Source: Chloroflexi bacterium bin125 (GTDB taxonomy: Bacteria > Chloroflexota > Dehalococcoidia > Bin125). Taken from it: a DNA stretch of 64,000 nt. The stretch is taken from positions 61,080 through 125,079 of the forward strand of contig MPNM01000009.1 in assembly GCA_002239025.1 (NCBI GenBank). The letters run 5' to 3'. Position 1 is the stretch's first letter; every line of letters starts with the position of its first letter. The notes under the pieces are model-generated. The model saw only the letters and a program-made list of their open reading frames with translations. It was not told the DNA's origin and made no database searches. Position numbers and translations under genes: made by a program. Positions 17,295-26,076 of the stretch are shown one piece after another.

Positions 17295-17531
17295 TTACTT
17301 GAGATCGTCGAGCGTGAGTCCGCGTTTCGCAAGCACTTCTTCGAATGAGATCATCGGGCGAACCGCGCCGTTCTTCCGATCTTCCTCCAGGTCGTGGTGG
17401 GCCAGAGTCGCTAGCGCTGCGTCATCCCAGTGGTCCTCATCCCACTCGTCGATGGGCGGGAATGCGTTCGCGTTCAAAATGTTCCAGTTGATAAGTTCTG
17501 CTCTTGCGTCGGTCGTAGTTGGCTTGAGCAT
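17295..17531 (-). CDS. Antitoxin of RelE-type module 1
   Basis: 78 residues, acidic, ATG start. The segment INWNILNANAFPPIDEWDEDHWDDAALATLA matches the second antitoxin at 19195-19410 in spacing and in the (D/E)EW(D/T)ED motif. No clear DNA-binding fold is identified. Its position upstream of a RelE-family toxin supports the antitoxin call. Confidence 0.8.
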   Translation of the reverse strand: MLKPTTTDARAELINWNILNANAFPPIDEWDEDHWDDAALATLAHHDLEEDRKNGAVRPMISFEEVLAKRGLTLDDLK

Positions 17532-17565
17532 CGGTTCCCACTTCCGAATCCCATCCTATGACATC

Positions 17566-18318
17566 TCAGCCCTGGTACTCGGGGTCGCGACGCTCCGCAA
17601 ACGCTCGCGTGCCCTCTCGCGCGTCGTCCGAGCTGAAGGCCAGCCGCTGGTACTCCTGGTACAGGCGCAGACCGTCGGGCAGTGACACATCGGGACCTCG
17701 GCGAGCCAGTTCTTTCGTTAGACGGATCGCCAGCGGGCTGTTGACCGCGACCTTCTCCGCCATCTCATTCGCAGCATCCAGCAACTCTGATGGCTCCACG
17801 ACTTTGCTGACCAGGCCAATCCGCAGCGCCTCAGCCGCATCGAGGAACTCGCCCGTCAACAACAGTCGCATGGCATCAGAGGAGCCGATCAATCCCGGCG
17901 TGCGCAGCGCACCGTATCCGTGCAGAATGCCCCAGCGCGGCTCGGGAGATCCGAACTGCGCGGTCGTGTCGCAGATACGGATGTCGCAATAGAGCGCCAG
18001 TTCGAGTCCGCCAGCCAGACAGTACCCATTGATCGCGGCGATGACCGGCTTGGCCGTTTCCAGACCGTTGTCGAAGCGCTCCCCCGACCACGGCTTCCAG
18101 GCCTGTCGCTCACCAAACTCCAACAGGTCGTGCCCGGACGAAAATGCCCTGCCCGACCCGCTGAGCACCACGCAGCGCACCTGAGGATCAGTGTCCGCTT
18201 CTTTGAACGCATCGCCGATCGCGTGATACATCTCGTCCGTCATCGCATTCAGCTTTTCGGGTCGAAGCAGTCTGACCGAAGCGATATGTCCCTCGACCGA
18301 GTACCCAATCTCATCCAT
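17566..18318 (-). CDS. Enoyl-CoA hydratase/isomerase family protein
   Basis: 250 residues from the ATG at 18318, which has GGAGGAG 7 bases upstream. The crotonase fold shows RPEKLNAM, SGSGRAFSSGHDLLEF (oxyanion hole) and INGYCLAGGLELALYCDIRI, with PEPRWGILHGYGALRTP at the active-site loop. The position of the first catalytic Glu reads LELAL, but the second Glu region is unusual, so hydratase, isomerase or hydrolase activity is possible. It sits between two toxin-antitoxin modules and is divergent from a VOC gene. Confidence 0.9.
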   Translation of the reverse strand: MDEIGYSVEGHIASVRLLRPEKLNAMTDEMYHAIGDAFKEADTDPQVRCVVLSGSGRAFSSGHDLLEFGERQAWKPWSGERFDNGLETAKPVIAAINGYCLAGGLELALYCDIRICDTTAQFGSPEPRWGILHGYGALRTPGLIGSSDAMRLLLTGEFLDAAEALRIGLVSKVVEPSELLDAANEMAEKVAVNSPLAIRLTKELARRGPDVSLPDGLRLYQEYQRLAFSSDDAREGTRAFAERRDPEYQG

Positions 18319-18459
18319 CTTGAGCTCCTCCCGATGCATGTTGTCCCTGACCGAAGTTGACTGCCAAGATAGGAAATCGCGGACTTCGACTCAGCAGGCA
18401 TAGAATGTGCGGGACAACAACGCCGCGACCGTGCGGCACACGATTCGAAGGAGAGACCG

Positions 18460-18900
18460 ATGCAGGTCAAAGAACTCGGTCACGCAGTCATCAAGGTCCG
18501 GAACATGGAGCGCGCCGAAGAGTTCTACGGCGAGGTCCTGGGGATGAAGCTGGCCGCTCGCCACGAGCAGATGCCAATGAGCTTCTACACGCTCGGCAAC
18601 CACCACGACCTGGCCCTGCTTGAAGTCGGAGAAGAAGGCCCAGAGACCGCCGACCCCAAGGCGCCCGGTCTCTACCATCTCGCCTTCTGCATCGGCGAAA
18701 CGTTGGACGAACTGCGCGAAGCGCGCGACGAGCTCGAAGCCGCCGGCGTCAAGGTCTTCGCGACGATCGACCACGTCGTCTCAAAGTCGCTCTACCTCAA
18801 CGACCCGGACGGCAACGGTGTCGAACTCTACGTGGACGGCTCAGACATCTGGAAGACGGACCCACAGCAAGTCGCCCAGGGCGAACCGATGAAGCTGTAG
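18460..18900 (+). CDS. VOC-family dioxygenase/glyoxalase-like protein
   Basis: 146 residues with a strong AAGGAG site. GHAVIKVRNMERAEEFYGEVLGM starts the first betaalphabetabetabeta unit, and LYLNDPDGNGVELYVDG ends the second. His8, a central His and Glu in VELY are plausible metal ligands. It resembles extradiol-dioxygenase-like and methylmalonyl-CoA epimerase-like VOC proteins; the substrate is unknown. It ends 7 bp before the broken toxin gene on the other strand. Confidence 0.88.
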   Translation: MQVKELGHAVIKVRNMERAEEFYGEVLGMKLAARHEQMPMSFYTLGNHHDLALLEVGEEGPETADPKAPGLYHLAFCIGETLDELREARDELEAAGVKVFATIDHVVSKSLYLNDPDGNGVELYVDGSDIWKTDPQQVAQGEPMKL

Positions 18901-18907
18901 AAATGGT

Positions 18908-19180
18908 TCATCGCCGACGCAGCACTTTGTAGATGTCGTCGCGGTTTCCAACAGCTTCAATCACAGTCTCCTCGTCTGGGTCAGTGATTGCGTAGATGAT
19001 TCGCAGGTCTCCGACTCGGGTTCTCCAGCGTGTGGGCCTACCTACCAGTTGTTTCGTGCCACGTCCCCGTGGATCCTCTCGAAGTTCAGTCAACCGATGG
19101 CGGACACGCTCTGCAAGCTCGGTTGGCAGTCTCCGTTGCTGACAAATGGCCAGCTTGGCAAATCTAGTTCGCTAGGTCAC
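18908..19180 (-). pseudogene. RelE-family toxin (module 2) interrupted by stop at codon 3
   Basis: The reading frame TRFAKLAICQQRRLP...ELAERV...WRTRVGDLRIIYAI...VGNRDDIYKVLRRR aligns without gaps to the module 1 toxin, including equal spacing back to the start. Upstream the frame reads GTG ACC TAG CGA ACT AGA TTT, so a GTG at 19180 (equivalent to the module 1 GTG) is followed by an amber codon at 19172-19174. Without it the protein would be 90 residues. A truncated product from the TTG at 19093 (61 residues) would lack the first helix. The intact antitoxin lies 14 bp upstream. Confidence 0.75.
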
Positions 19181-19194
19181 CCTGGACGACAGCG

Positions 19195-19410
19195 TTATCT
19201 GGAGAGCGGACCGAACTCCGCCTCGAACTCCTCTTCCGAGACCCAACCGTCCCTGTCTGATTCCTCGCGCGCCATCTCAGCGAGAGTCAGCAACCCAGCA
19301 TCCTCCCACTCGTCCTCGGTCCACTCTTCGACCGGCGGGAACTTGTCCATGTCGAGGACATCGAAGTTCACCAGCTCGAGTCGAGGGTCCACGGTCTTCG
19401 GCTTCGCCAT
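19195..19410 (-). CDS. Antitoxin of RelE-type module 2
   Basis: 71 residues, acidic, ATG start. ELVNFDVLDMDKFPPVEEWTEDEWEDAGLLTLAE parallels the module 1 antitoxin, so the two modules are related. This copy is intact while its partner toxin is interrupted. Confidence 0.78.
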   Translation of the reverse strand: MAKPKTVDPRLELVNFDVLDMDKFPPVEEWTEDEWEDAGLLTLAEMAREESDRDGWVSEEEFEAEFGPLSR

Positions 19411-19480
19411 CGTTCCTCAACTCCGCAATCCTGACCAATTCTAGCCGCTCAGACTACCCTGCAACCCATGGGAGCAGCCC

Positions 19481-20671
19481 ATGAGTGAGTCCTACGGCGC
19501 CACCCTCGATGAGCGTGAAGCTCTGATTGATGCCGCCCGATCGATTGCGCCGCGGATCCGCGAGGCCTCTGACGAAATCGAAGCCGCTCGCCAACTGCCG
19601 ACACATGTCGTCCAACTGCTCAAAGACGCCGGTGCATTTGCCCTGCTCCAACCGCGCTGGCTCGGCGGTCACGACGCAGACCCCGTTACCCAGATCCTGT
19701 TCATTGAAGAGATCGCGAAAGCCGACACGTCAGCCGCCTGGTGCGTGATGATTGGCTGCGACAGCGGCCTCCTTAGTCGCGAGCTGAATCCAGAAGTGGC
19801 GCGCTCGATGTTCGCCGACATCAACTCCGCGACCTGCGGGGCTGCGTTCCCGCCGGGGACGGCCGTCCGTGTCGATGGCGGATACCTGGCCACTGGTCGC
19901 TGGCCGTACTTCAGCGGCGTGACCCACGCCGACTGGGTCCAGTTCAGTTGCAAAGTGATTCGTGACGAGACGTCACAGGTGATTCGCGACGACACTGCTG
20001 TGGGAGACCATCCGGCCTACATCCGACTCGTCGCGCCTCAGAGCGACGTCACCGTGCTTGACACCTGGCGCACAACCGGTATGCGCGGGACTGGCAGCCA
20101 CGATGTCGAAATCACCGACCTGTTCATCCCCGACGAACGCAGCATTCTCCCGCGTCCGTCGCAGCGCTCCGTCCCTGGCGAGCCCTTGCGCCACCCAGCC
20201 TGGCTGTTGCCCAAGCACCTCGGCGTGCCACTGGGATTGGTACAGGCAGCGCATGCAGAGGTAGTGGAGCTTGCCAGAAACCGCGTCGCTGTGCGTGGCG
20301 CGTTACGAGACGACGCCCTCACCCAATCGACGATCGGTGAGACGGCAGCACGAATCGCCGCCTGCCGTGCCTACGCGCTGTCTGCCGCCGACACCGCCTG
20401 GCAGGAGGTCTGCACGACCGGCGAGCTGTCCGACATCAACCGAGCACAGCTTCGACTGGCGATTACGTTCGTTCATCGCGAGAGCGTCAAGATCGTCGAG
20501 CAGCTCTATTCGATCGCTGGCTCGTCGTCGCTGCACACGGAGCGCTCGACCCTCGACCGGCGCCTCCGCGATATGCACGCCATGAACCAACACGTCGTGC
20601 TGGGCGCGTCCAACTACGCCGCTGCAGGCCGACTACTGCTCGGTCAGGAGCCCGACGCGCCGTTCTGGTAG
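19481..20671 (+). CDS. Acyl-CoA dehydrogenase-fold flavin monooxygenase (HsaA/HpaB-like)
   Basis: 396 residues with GGGAG before the ATG. LPTHVVQLLKDAGAFALLQPRWLGG, FIEEIAKADTSAAWCVMIG, SGVTHADWVQFS, TWRTTGMRGTGSHDVEI and the C-terminal LDRRLRDMHAMNQHVVLG are typical of group D two-component monooxygenases. These have the acyl-CoA dehydrogenase fold but hydroxylate aromatics or other substrates with FADH2/FMNH2. The catalytic Glu of true acyl-CoA dehydrogenases is not evident. A relative lies at 47701-48894. No reductase partner is adjacent. It is convergent with the selenoprotein gene, 9 bp apart. Confidence 0.87.
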   Translation: MSESYGATLDEREALIDAARSIAPRIREASDEIEAARQLPTHVVQLLKDAGAFALLQPRWLGGHDADPVTQILFIEEIAKADTSAAWCVMIGCDSGLLSRELNPEVARSMFADINSATCGAAFPPGTAVRVDGGYLATGRWPYFSGVTHADWVQFSCKVIRDETSQVIRDDTAVGDHPAYIRLVAPQSDVTVLDTWRTTGMRGTGSHDVEITDLFIPDERSILPRPSQRSVPGEPLRHPAWLLPKHLGVPLGLVQAAHAEVVELARNRVAVRGALRDDALTQSTIGETAARIAACRAYALSAADTAWQEVCTTGELSDINRAQLRLAITFVHRESVKIVEQLYSIAGSSSLHTERSTLDRRLRDMHAMNQHVVLGASNYAAAGRLLLGQEPDAPFW

Positions 20672-20680
20672 CGCCCCTGC

Positions 20681-21850
20681 CTAGCTTCGGTACATGGGCG
20701 CCATGTAGAACCAGACCGGCTGAGGCGCTCCTTGGGCTTGTAGCGCCTTCCTGACAGAAAGGAGCAGCTTGCCCGCTTCGGTCTGCTCGAAGAACCAGGA
20801 TTCCGCTTGACCGCCGCCGGCATTGGGCGCGCCGGCCAGTTCCAGCGCGGCTTCCTCGTAGTACGCACGAATATCATTCGCGACCGCCGTCGTGTGTCCA
20901 CCCGGGATTCCAGCCGACTTCCAGGGTGTCCCGTCAACGATGCGCTGCAGTACGTCTAGCGCGCCCGGAACACCGTCGGGATCGACCGCCATGCCAACCT
21001 CGCTCACGCCGCGACGTGCCAGCGCGCGGTCGTACGCCTTACGCAAGCCACGTGCTTCATCGACGGCCGGCGCCAGCTCCGGATCGAATCGCGGTGGTAC
21101 GGAGCAGCTCAAGGAATCCTCGCCGCCAATGATCTCCTCGGGATGGTCTTCCAACACCGGTCCCGTTTCCTGCTCCAATAGCGAGAACGCTCGGCTTAGC
21201 ACGTCGTGCTGGAACTCGGGATCATTCGGCTTTCCGACAGGACGCCCGAGCGGGAATTCGCAGTGCAAGACGCGCGGCGGACGCATCCGCTCAGCGACCG
21301 AGCGGATCGCCGAGATCGTCACCGTCGACAGGCCCGCTGCCTCGAACACGTGGGCGAGCGTACACACGGTACGCGTGCAGAGCGGTCAAACCGGGGTCAG
21401 GAAAACCACGTCCACGCCGTCGGCCTTGAGCGCCGCTGCACACGCAGGACCAGAGTCGTGCCGAATCGTGGCGACATCGTCGGGCTGATTGCCGGCAAAT
21501 GAGTAGTGCTTCGAGGCCACCGAACCAATCACGCCCTGCTCCACCAGCTCGTCCAGCCGGGCTAATGGATAGACGACGTTGTAGTCGATTCCAAACGCAG
21601 AGCGGTCGAAGTTTGGGCTCCAGTGACCCATCACCAACTGTCGCTCTTCATGATCAAGCGCACGATAGCTCGCGTCGTTCACCGTGAACGCCTCGCCGTC
21701 GCGCGGATGCAGCGCCGCCGACGTCACGACGGCCACCCGCGCGTCAGCCAGTGGCGGCGGGGTAGTCCAGGCCGTCTCGGCGAACTCAGGAACTGGCAGT
21801 TGGGCAATCTGTTTCCGGATGAAGGCGTCACCCTGGAGTTCTTCGGCCAT
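20681..21850 (-). CDS. GrdB/PrdB-family reductase-like protein, candidate selenoprotein (in-frame TGA)
   Basis: A single frame of 389 codons with one internal TGA at 21386-21388. Before it: PVPEFAETAWTTPPPLADARV and GVDVVFLTPV. After it, in the same frame: PLCTRTVCTLAHVFEAAGL, PPRVLHCEFPLGRPVGKP and SFFEQTEAGKLLLSVRK-like C-terminal sequence. Reading TGA as Sec gives V-U-P-L-C-T-R-T-V, the UxxC redox motif of the glycine/betaine/sarcosine/D-proline reductase selenoprotein B family. Family similarity continues on both sides of the TGA, which argues against two genes. A hairpin of bacterial SECIS type follows (see 21358-21374). The partner subunits of glycine reductase (GrdA, GrdC/D) are not nearby, so it may be an oxidoreductase of unknown substrate. 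Confidence 0.82.
21358..21374 (-). promoter_or_regulatory. Candidate bacterial SECIS hairpin
   Basis: On the minus strand the 11 bases after the TGA are followed by GCGTAC, loop CGTGT, then GTACGC: a perfect 6-bp stem with a 5-base loop. The apical loop begins 17 bases after the TGA and has G as its second base. This meets the known bacterial SECIS rule of a small apical loop with a G in its first two positions about 16-37 bases after UGA. It lies within coding sequence, as bacterial SECIS elements do. Confidence 0.62.
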
Positions 21851-21950
21851 CGTTGATTTCCTTACGTTCGGTCTGAAGTCGCCAGCATGTTGACCATACC
21901 GGCGAGAGTCGCAGCGTCCCTATTGTTGCAGCACCTGTACAACAGCGGGA

Positions 21951-24900
21951 CTACCAGGTGTCGATGTTCGGTCGTCGTCCTCGACGAATCGGCTCAGGAT
22001 TCTCGCAAGCCATCAGGCCACGGACGATCCACCGGCGAGTCTCGGCCGGATCAATCACGCCATCATTCTCATGTACCGATGCCGAGTTAATCGCGTTGCC
22101 TCTCCAGTAGGCCCCGGCGACCAACTCCTCGTATCTCGCGGCACGTTCTTCAATGTCCTCAATCGCAGCCAACTCAGCTCGATTCCCCAGCCGGATTGCG
22201 GCCTCCAGGTTCATCCCGCCCAGCTCTGCCGTCGGCCAGGCCAGGGCGAATAGCGGCGCGCGTGAACTACCGGTCATCATCGCCTGCGCCGCCAGGCCAT
22301 AGGATTTGCGCAGGATGATCGTGAATCGCGGCGACTGCGCATTGGCCAGTGTCACGAAGACGTTGTTGCACTTGCGCGCCAAACCAGTGCGCTCGATGTC
22401 GGGACCAACCATCATGCCGGTGGTGTCGACCAGGACGAGAATGGGGATGTTGAAGCAGTCGCAGAGCTGCGCAAAGCGACAGAGCTTGTCTGCGCCATCA
22501 CTATCGACTGCCCCGCCAAGATGCTCATTGTTGTTCGCAATCACGCCGATCGGATGACCTTCAATCCGAATCAGTGAGGTGATGATCCCCACGCCGAATT
22601 CGCCGCGCAGCTCGAGCACCGAGTCGATATCGGCCATCTGCTCGATCACCTTGCGCACGCTGAACGGCCGCTTGCGATTCTCTGGGATGGCGTGCCTCAA
22701 TAGGCGCTGATCGACGCAATCCCAACTTGGAATCGAGCCCTGGAAGTAGGACAGGTACTGCTTCGCCGTGTCGATCGCCTCATATTCGTCGTCAACCAGG
22801 ATGTCGACGCTGCCCGCCGGTCCGAGGTCCGACATGGGACCGATTTCTTCCGGCGTGAACAGACCAAGTCCGCCTCCCTCAATCGTTGCTGGTCCGCCCA
22901 TGCCGATGTTGGCGTCACGGGTGGCGATGATGCAGTCGGTGATGCCCAGGATCGACGCATTTCCGGCGAACGTGCGACCAGCGGTGATCCCAATCATCGG
23001 CACCGTACCGCTGATCCTCGCCATCATGTCGTAGGTCGGGACCCACTGTCCTGCTGCAGAGATATCAGAGAAATCGGTATCACCCGAGCGTCCGCCTGCG
23101 CCCTCGGCCCAGATGATCAGTGGGGTCGCCTGTTCATCGGCGAACTTGATCACGCGGTCGGTCTTCTGGTGGCCCATCATCCCTTGAGTGCCGGCCCAGA
23201 CGGTCTCGTCGTACATCGCGACCAGCGTGGTCGCCCGGTGCTCGTCGAACAGATTCCTGTTGACCGTGCCAATACCGGTGATCATCCCGTCTGCAGGAGC
23301 ACGGACACGCATCTCTTCTCTGGACATGATTCGATGGCGAGCCGGCAGCACCAACTCGCCCATCTCGACCCAGCTACCCGGATCGACCAGGTCGGCCAGA
23401 CTTTCTCGCTGCGTCCGCTTGCCCTTGGCGTGTCGCCGCTCGACCAGCTCCTGACGATTCTCGTCCTTGCCCGCTGCGAGCTCGTCGAACAGCTTCTGTA
23501 GATCGGGCCGGATGTAGTCGAGGTCGATCTCCTCGACCTCTTCCTCGATAGCTTCGCCTACGTCCGCCAACTCCATGAACGCCAACGGATGTCCCTCATA
23601 GACGACATCGCCAACCGAGACCGTCAACTGGCGCAGGTATCCACCCACATCCGAGTTGATCACGTGCTCCATCTTCATCGAGTCCATCACAAACATCTGC
23701 TGGCCCACGCGAACTGCGTCACCCTCCTCAACCAGGATCTGGATGATCGTGCCCTGCAGCGGCGACGGCACCGGCTCCGTACCGGGTGGGCCAACGATGT
23801 TCGGGGCCGGCTGTGTGCCCGGCGTCATGGCCGCGACGCCTTGCTGTGCCCGAGTTCCCGAACCTTCGCGGAAGTAGTTCAGACCGGCCAGCGGATCGCG
23901 AGTATCGAGCTGCGCTCCGGCCAGGCCAACCTCGATCTCGTTCGAGCTGTTGGCCGAGGTTGCCACCATCTCAGGTACCACCGCGAGTTCGGCCACATGA
24001 TCATCGACCCAGCGCGTATAGATATCTCCAGCCGCAAAGTCATTGTGGCCCAGGGATTGACGCAGAAACGTGAGATTGGCTTCGACGCCTTCAATCCGAA
24101 ACTCTTCCAGGGCGCGCAGGCTGCGTCTGATCACATCAGCGAAGTCCGACGATGCGGAGTACGCAATCACCTTGGCCAACAGGGAATCGAAGTTGGGATT
24201 GGTCGTGTAGCCCGGGAAGCCGTACGTGTCGACCCGAACGCCAGGACCCGAGGGCGGTTCGAACGTCGTCAGCATGCCGCCGGAAGGGCGCACGTCTCCG
24301 TTCGGTTCCATGCGCTCCATGTTGACTCTTGACTGGATCGCGAAACCGCGCGCTGCTGGGACGTCCGATTGCGATAGTCCGACCTCAGCCAGCGACTCGC
24401 CGCCGGCAATACGAAGCTGGGCGCGCACCAGGTCGACGCCGGTCACTTCTTCGGTCACCGTGTGCTCGACCTGCAATCGAGGATTCGCCTCGATGAACGC
24501 CATGTCGGATTCGTCCTCAGCGTTGACGAGGAACTCAAACGTGCCCAGGCTGCGGTAGTCGTCTGATGAAGCCAGGCGAACTGCGGCTGAGGTCAGCCGA
24601 TCGCGTGTTTCCTGCGAGATGGATGGGCTCGGCGCCCACTCGACGACCTTCTGGTGTCGGCGTTGGAGGCTGCACTCACGTTCACCCAGATGTGAAACTG
24701 AGCCGGAGCCGTCGCCGATGATCTGCACCTCCACGTGCCGCGCCCTGGTCATCAGACGCTCGACCAACAAATCACCATTACCGAATGCGGTGGCAGCCTC
24801 CGACTGACAGCGCTCAAAAGCCTCTGCAATGTCATCCGCTGCCATGACGACCCGCATACCTCGGCCGCCGCCGCCAGCAATCGCCTTGAGCACCATCGCG

Positions 24901-25361
24901 CCGTCGCCGCCCAATGAGTGAAAGAAACTTGTCGCGCCATCGATGTCCACCGGCGCCTGCGTGCCGGGAAGTACGGGAACGTCCAGCTCAACTGCCAGTG
25001 CGCGAGCGCGCGCCTTGTCGCCAAACAGCTCAAGCGACACCGGAGTCGGGCCGACAAACGTGATCCCAACTTCCTCGCAGTGTCGAGACAACTCCGCACT
25101 CTCGGCGAGGAATCCATAGCCGGGGTGCAACGCGTCACAGCCAGCCTCAAGTGCGGCGCCAACGACGGACTCGACATCGAGATACGCCCGCGCACCCGTG
25201 CCGTCCAGTGCGACCGCTTCGTCGGCCAATCGAACGTGCAGTGATTGCGCGTCGTCGTGGGAATGAATCCCAACAGAGCCAATGCCCAGCTCTCGTGCAG
25301 CACGGACAATCCGAATCGCAATCTCGCCGCGATTCGCGATCAACAACTTCTCGATGGGCAT
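21951..25361 (-). CDS. Single-chain acyl-CoA carboxylase (biotin carboxylase-BCCP-carboxyltransferase)
   Basis: 1136 residues from the ATG at 25361 with GGAGGA upstream. Residues 1-450 are biotin carboxylase: LLIANRGEIAIRI, AIAGGGGRGMR (161-170), EANPRLQVEH (291-300). Residues about 530-600 are the biotin carrier with MDSMKMEH, biotinyl Lys563. Residues about 615-1136 are a carboxyltransferase with two crotonase-like halves (GGRSGDTDFSDISAAG, ITAGRTFAGNASILG, LVDTTGMMVGPDIERTG). The order matches the single-chain long-chain acyl-CoA carboxylases of mycobacteria and relatives. It carboxylates an acyl-CoA using bicarbonate and ATP; the acyl length cannot be read. It lies 100 bp upstream of the selenoprotein gene. 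Confidence 0.92.
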   Translation of the reverse strand: MPIEKLLIANRGEIAIRIVRAARELGIGSVGIHSHDDAQSLHVRLADEAVALDGTGARAYLDVESVVGAALEAGCDALHPGYGFLAESAELSRHCEEVGITFVGPTPVSLELFGDKARARALAVELDVPVLPGTQAPVDIDGATSFFHSLGGDGAMVLKAIAGGGGRGMRVVMAADDIAEAFERCQSEAATAFGNGDLLVERLMTRARHVEVQIIGDGSGSVSHLGERECSLQRRHQKVVEWAPSPSISQETRDRLTSAAVRLASSDDYRSLGTFEFLVNAEDESDMAFIEANPRLQVEHTVTEEVTGVDLVRAQLRIAGGESLAEVGLSQSDVPAARGFAIQSRVNMERMEPNGDVRPSGGMLTTFEPPSGPGVRVDTYGFPGYTTNPNFDSLLAKVIAYSASSDFADVIRRSLRALEEFRIEGVEANLTFLRQSLGHNDFAAGDIYTRWVDDHVAELAVVPEMVATSANSSNEIEVGLAGAQLDTRDPLAGLNYFREGSGTRAQQGVAAMTPGTQPAPNIVGPPGTEPVPSPLQGTIIQILVEEGDAVRVGQQMFVMDSMKMEHVINSDVGGYLRQLTVSVGDVVYEGHPLAFMELADVGEAIEEEVEEIDLDYIRPDLQKLFDELAAGKDENRQELVERRHAKGKRTQRESLADLVDPGSWVEMGELVLPARHRIMSREEMRVRAPADGMITGIGTVNRNLFDEHRATTLVAMYDETVWAGTQGMMGHQKTDRVIKFADEQATPLIIWAEGAGGRSGDTDFSDISAAGQWVPTYDMMARISGTVPMIGITAGRTFAGNASILGITDCIIATRDANIGMGGPATIEGGGLGLFTPEEIGPMSDLGPAGSVDILVDDEYEAIDTAKQYLSYFQGSIPSWDCVDQRLLRHAIPENRKRPFSVRKVIEQMADIDSVLELRGEFGVGIITSLIRIEGHPIGVIANNNEHLGGAVDSDGADKLCRFAQLCDCFNIPILVLVDTTGMMVGPDIERTGLARKCNNVFVTLANAQSPRFTIILRKSYGLAAQAMMTGSSRAPLFALAWPTAELGGMNLEAAIRLGNRAELAAIEDIEERAARYEELVAGAYWRGNAINSASVHENDGVIDPAETRRWIVRGLMACENPEPIRRGRRPNIDTW

Positions 25362-25431
25362 GGTGGTTCCTCCGTCGGAAGTGAGGGTAGTGCCACGCCC
25401 ATCGCTTGCCGCTACCCAGCTGTCGGCAGAC

Positions 25432-25788
25432 CTAATCGTTGGGTAGTGAAGTGAGCCGAACGTGCCCTTCATCGACCACCGCGAAGAGCCCGCTCCAGTC
25501 GCTGCGACCTTGCACTGCGGCAACTAGCGACTCAGTGCGCGTGCGGCGAGAGCTGCGAGCTCGCAGGAGAATCACTCCGCTTGGTGCAGGTAATCCCCCG
25601 ACGAACACGAGATCTCCAAAGCCCTTGTCAGCTGTGACGAGCACTCGGCTTTCGGACGAGGCTCGCTCGAGCACGGCTTCGTCTGGGATTCCTGGCGAAT
25701 CTTCCTTGATCCAGGCGACATCGTGGCCGAGTTCTCGTAGAGCGGCGACCGCCACCGGCCACAGATTCTCATCTGCCAGTATGCGCAC
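25432..25788 (-). CDS. DUF5615 PIN-like toxin
   Basis: 118 residues with a GTG start. MRILADENLWPVAVAALRELGHDV and SRVLVTADKGFGDLV hold the conserved acidic residues of the DUF5615/Mut7-C PIN-like group, predicted RNases. It follows a DUF433 gene by 4 bp, the standard partner in this toxin-antitoxin type. Single-stranded RNA cleavage is the expected activity. Confidence 0.85.
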   Translation of the reverse strand: MRILADENLWPVAVAALRELGHDVAWIKEDSPGIPDEAVLERASSESRVLVTADKGFGDLVFVGGLPAPSGVILLRARSSRRTRTESLVAAVQGRSDWSGLFAVVDEGHVRLTSLPND

Positions 25789-25792
25789 GATG

Positions 25793-26023
25793 CTAGGAGT
25801 CGGAGTGCGCCAAGGCGGGCTCGCTTACGCGTTCACTGGCGTAGTGGAGACAGGCAAGCACGTCTGCGCGAGTGATGTGGTCCCATGATTCAAGTATCTC
25901 TTCCATGGTCCACTCATCTGCCAGGAGCTGAACGATAAACTCAACAGATAGGCGAGTCCCCTTGATCACGGGCTTGCCCACCAGGACTTCGGGGTTTTGC
26001 TCGATCCGATCACGCCAGCACAT
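25793..26023 (-). CDS. DUF433 antitoxin
   Basis: 76 residues from the ATG at 26023 with GGAGAG upstream. RIEQNPEVLVGKPVIKGTRLSVEFIVQLLADEWTMEEILE is the standard DUF433 helix-turn-helix pattern. DUF433 proteins pair with DUF5615 PIN-like toxins and probably repress their own promoter. Confidence 0.88.
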   Translation of the reverse strand: MCWRDRIEQNPEVLVGKPVIKGTRLSVEFIVQLLADEWTMEEILESWDHITRADVLACLHYASERVSEPALAHSDS

Positions 26024-26076
26024 GACTCGCCGTCTCTCCTCTATCAGTTGACAGCGTAACCGGATTCGCGGCGCAG

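Noticed and set aside
20681..21367. Separate gene starting at GTG 21367 after the TGA
   Set aside because: The segment between the TGA and 21367 (PLCTRT) already matches the family, and a separate gene would lack the N-terminal half; one gene with Sec explains both halves.
21951..25523. N-terminal extension of 54 codons on the carboxylase frame
   Set aside because: The extension has no family similarity and the ATG at 25361 has a strong GGAGGA site directly before the conserved MPIEKLLIANR start.
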